A stretch of 5,590 nt of DNA from JACQMJ01 sp964373495. Lineage in GTDB: Bacteria > Patescibacteriota > Minisyncoccia > Sungbacterales > SURF-37. The notes beneath the pieces were generated by a model. That model was given only the letters and a program-made list of their open reading frames with translations, searched no databases and was not told where the DNA came from. Each line of letters opens with the position of its first letter. Position 1 is the first letter of the stretch. The position numbers were made by a program, and so were the translations under genes. The stretch covers positions 1 to 5,590 of the forward strand of contig CAYJUW010000047.1 in the NCBI GenBank assembly GCA_964373495.1. Reading direction: 5' to 3'. Of the stretch, positions 4,832 to 5,590 are shown in pieces.

Positions 4832-4860
4832 AAATTATGCAAACACAAAACCCCAGTCAA
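4832..4860 (-). promoter_or_regulatory. Candidate promoter of the oxidoreductase-dsbA unit
   Basis: On the minus strand TTGACT (4855-4860) is followed after 17 bases by TAATTT (4832-4837), or after 15 bases by CATAAT (4834-4839). It is the best sigma70-like pair between the zinc-ribbon terminator and the oxidoreductase. It overlaps that terminator, and the leader would be about 320 bases long, so it is only a candidate. Confidence 0.3.
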
Positions 4861-4875
4861 ACCGGGGTCTTGTGT
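4843..4875 (-). terminator. Intrinsic terminator of the zinc-ribbon gene
   Basis: In the minus-strand transcript ACACAAGACCCC (4875-4864) pairs with GGGGUUUUGUGU (4854-4843) in all 12 positions, one of them G-U, around a 9-base loop. The GC block is followed by UUUUGUGUUUG. It begins about 10 bases after the TAG stop of the zinc-ribbon gene. On the plus strand the same stem has one A-C mismatch and no U-run, which fixes the direction. Confidence 0.75.
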
Positions 4876-4885
4876 GCTGGGCTCT

Positions 4886-5098
4886 CTAGTACCGCCGTCG
4901 CGGGCCGGCGTCTTGCATCCGGGCGCGGTGGCACTCTTTGCAGTAAAGGGGCGAGGTGGGCACGCCGTTCTCGTCGGTTCGCGGCTGGAACGGCAGCGTC
5001 TTAATCTCGGCCCCGCACTGCGCGCAGGTCCAGACCACTCCGTCTTTGGGCGTAAACTCGGGTCGCGGCCCAGAGCCGAAGGAATCACGCTGATACAT
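4886..5098 (-). CDS. Small double-CxxC zinc-ribbon protein
   Basis: A 70-residue basic protein with two CxxC knuckles that probably bind one zinc ion: C32-A-Q-C35 in VVWTCAQCGAE and C60-K-E-C63 in PLYCKECHRARM. The layout resembles the CxxC-x17-CxxC family (TIGR04272-like), with the shared LPFQP...PLYCKEC core, but here 24 residues separate the pairs, seven more than the family name implies. The N-terminus (MYQRDSFGSGPRPEF) and C-terminus (RRRY) are polar and probably disordered. No function is established. The ATG at 5096-5098 is preceded by GGAG at seven bases, a good Shine-Dalgarno sequence. The longer frame up to 5176 runs through an inverted repeat and lacks this support. It is flanked by a terminator downstream and a possible TATAAT upstream, so it is likely a single-gene transcript. 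Confidence 0.85.
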   Translation of the reverse strand: MYQRDSFGSGPRPEFTPKDGVVWTCAQCGAEIKTLPFQPRTDENGVPTSPLYCKECHRARMQDAGPRRRY

Positions 5099-5108
5099 TG
5101 AACTGCTC

Positions 5109-5186
5109 CGAATACGTACTATTTTACGAACGTTCCATACTACGCATTCGCAGCACTTCACGCCTTCGTAAAACATCCGGTATTCG
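5109..5186. repeat. Nested symmetrical inverted repeat upstream of the zinc-ribbon gene
   Basis: Two arm pairs are nested with equal spacing. The outer pair is CGAATAC (5109-5115) with GTATTCG (5180-5186). The inner pair is TTTTACGAA (5122-5130) with TTCGTAAAA (5165-5173). Exactly six unpaired bases separate outer from inner arms on each side, and the central loop has 34 bases. The words CGAATAC and TTCGTA recall the arms of the GxxExxY cassette. It would lie in the 5' leader if transcription starts at the TATAAT at 5191-5196. Confidence 0.55.
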
Positions 5187-5190
5187 AGAA

Positions 5191-5196
5191 ATTATA
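5191..5196 (-). promoter_or_regulatory. TATAAT -10 box upstream of the zinc-ribbon gene
   Basis: A perfect TATAAT on the minus strand within CGTATAAT, the same eight bases as in the trxB-side arm of the GxxExxY cassette. No recognisable -35 box lies 15-19 bases above it. It would give a leader of about 85 bases containing the nested inverted repeat. A weaker TAAAAT at 5121-5126 is nearer to the gene. Confidence 0.35.
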
Positions 5197-5230
5197 CGAC
5201 CTTTTGAAGAACTGGGTTCCTCGCCTACAG

Positions 5231-5262
5231 GGTAGCACGCCCCCACGGGAATGCAAGCTACC
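5231..5262. other. Hairpin GGTAGC/GCTACC
   Basis: GGTAGC (5231-5236) pairs with GCTACC (5257-5262) across 20 bases that can form a short inner CCC/GGG stem. No U-run follows on the minus strand. It lies between the heptamer array and the zinc-ribbon promoter, and I recognise no RNA class. Confidence 0.35.
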
Positions 5263-5269
5263 GGGCAAA

Positions 5270-5389
5270 AGCACAAAGCACAGTATACCAACTACAAACA
5301 ACGCCCAAAACCCAAAGCACAAAACACGTTTATGCGTTGTTGACGGTGTTTTGTGTTTTGTTTGGGCATTGTCATTTGTGCTCTGTGCG
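5270..5389. repeat. Inverted array of degenerate 7-base repeats forming a long hairpin
   Basis: On the plus strand, eight heptamers run from 5270 to 5325 (AGCACAA, AGCACAG, TATACCA, ACTACAA, ACAACGC, CCAAAAC, CCAAAGC, ACAAAAC). On the minus strand, six run from 5389 to 5348 (CGCACAG, AGCACAA, ATGACAA, TGCCCAA, ACAAAAC, ACAAAAC). The arrays face each other across about 22 bases. They pair as CACAAAACAC/GTGTTTTGTG (5318-5327 with 5346-5355, perfect) and CAACGCCCAAA with TTTGGGCATTG (5299-5309 with 5361-5371, one wobble). It starts just after the M50 stop codon, and in that transcript the stem is followed by UUUGUAGUU, so it may also act as terminator. Confidence 0.65.
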
Positions 5390-5390
5390 C

Positions 5391-5590
5391 TCAAAACACG
5401 CGGACGATGTCCCGGTAGGTGATCGCCGCCATGAGGGCCAGGAGCAGTACGAACCCCGCCGTGTGGATGGCCTGCTCCAGGCGCTCATTCACCCTGGCCC
5501 CGCGCAGGCCCTCGATGCAAAGAAAGAGGATGCGCCCGCCGTCGAGCGCCGGGATGGGCAGGATGTTCAGGAGCGCTAGATTCACCGAGA
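5391..5590 (-). CDS. RseP-like M50 site-2 protease, C-terminal fragment (5' end beyond window)
   Basis: Sixty-five C-terminal residues of an intramembrane zinc metalloprotease. The visible start SVNLALLNILPIPALDGGR contains the M50 third-ligand motif NxxPxPxLDGG, whose aspartate coordinates the catalytic zinc; the HExxH motif lies upstream of the window. The segment after it (FLCIEGLRGARVNERLEQAI) leads into a final transmembrane helix (TAGFVLLLALMAAITY) and the family-typical end RDIVRVF with a TGA stop. RseP-type enzymes cut transmembrane anti-sigma factors or cleared signal peptides. The frame stays open to the window edge, so the GTG at 5583-5585 is internal, not a start. The heptamer hairpin follows its stop immediately. 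Confidence 0.93.
   Translation of the reverse strand, partial: SVNLALLNILPIPALDGGRILFLCIEGLRGARVNERLEQAIHTAGFVLLLALMAAITYRDIVRVF

Noticed and set aside
5099..5176. Longer start for the zinc-ribbon protein (MFYEGVKCCECVVW...)
   Set aside because: The internal ATG at 5098 has a good GGAG at seven bases, and the extension is encoded by the nested inverted repeat. The cysteine-rich look of the extension is noted, but it is unsupported.
5270..5389. CRISPR array
   Set aside because: Units are 7 bases, contiguous and degenerate with no spacers. The arrays are inverted to each other and no cas gene is present.
1..5590. tRNA or other known RNA genes
   Set aside because: I looked for cloverleaf elements and GTTC-loop/CCA ends in the gaps on both strands and found none. 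The GTTC at 4601-4604 is only the loop of a simple hairpin.

Overview
The window reads as a stretch of a GC-rich bacterial chromosome in which every supported gene lies on the minus strand. The gene set is a GxxExxY-family protein, an 'Uxx'-type mini-glutaredoxin, a membrane-anchored DsbA, a DUF3105 protein, a short double-CxxC zinc ribbon and a site-2 protease. Short genes with tight spacing and degenerate short tandem repeats between them add to a picture that suggests a Candidate Phyla Radiation / Patescibacteria genome, probably Parcubacteria-like. This is inferred from gene content, with no rRNA or marker gene to confirm it. TAA, TAG and TGA all appear as stops, so nothing points to a recoded genetic code.

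Layout in minus-strand transcription order, from high to low coordinates. (1) 5590-5391: C-terminal 65 residues of a RseP-like M50 protease. (2) 5389-5270: an inverted array of 7-base degenerate repeats that folds into a long hairpin. (3) 5262-5109: two further hairpin-forming inverted repeats and a TATAAT box. (4) 5098-4886: a 70-residue zinc-ribbon protein, followed by a good intrinsic terminator (4875-4843). (5) 4842-4504: a gene-poor gap with 9-base degenerate repeats at both ends in inverted orientation, a larger inverted repeat and a hairpin. (6) 4503-2552: a FAD/NAD(P)H oxidoreductase and, 11 bases on, a membrane-anchored DsbA-like thiol oxidoreductase. (7) 2550-2412: a MITE-like palindromic element holding a perfect 12-bp hairpin. 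(8) 2354-1410: a mini-glutaredoxin and a membrane-anchored DUF3105 protein. (9) 1411-953: an A/T-richer cassette with a GxxExxY PD-(D/E)XK-like gene between two 40-42-base inverted repeats. (10) 950-1: a thioredoxin reductase whose last few codons lie beyond the window.

Functionally the centre is a thiol-redox neighbourhood. TrxR and the mini-glutaredoxin handle cytoplasmic thiols, the DsbA-like protein forms or rearranges disulfides outside the membrane, and a second flavoprotein supplies or consumes NAD(P)H electrons. DUF3105 is membrane-anchored and carries conserved histidines, and may belong to the same extracytoplasmic branch. This link rests on position only.

The most notable signal is the repeated intergenic design. 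Three gaps carry short degenerate tandem repeats (about 8-9, 9 and 7 bases) arranged as inverted pairs. One pair encloses the nuclease-like GxxExxY gene so tightly that its start, its stop and the promoter-like boxes on both sides fall inside the arms. The other two look like empty or decayed versions.
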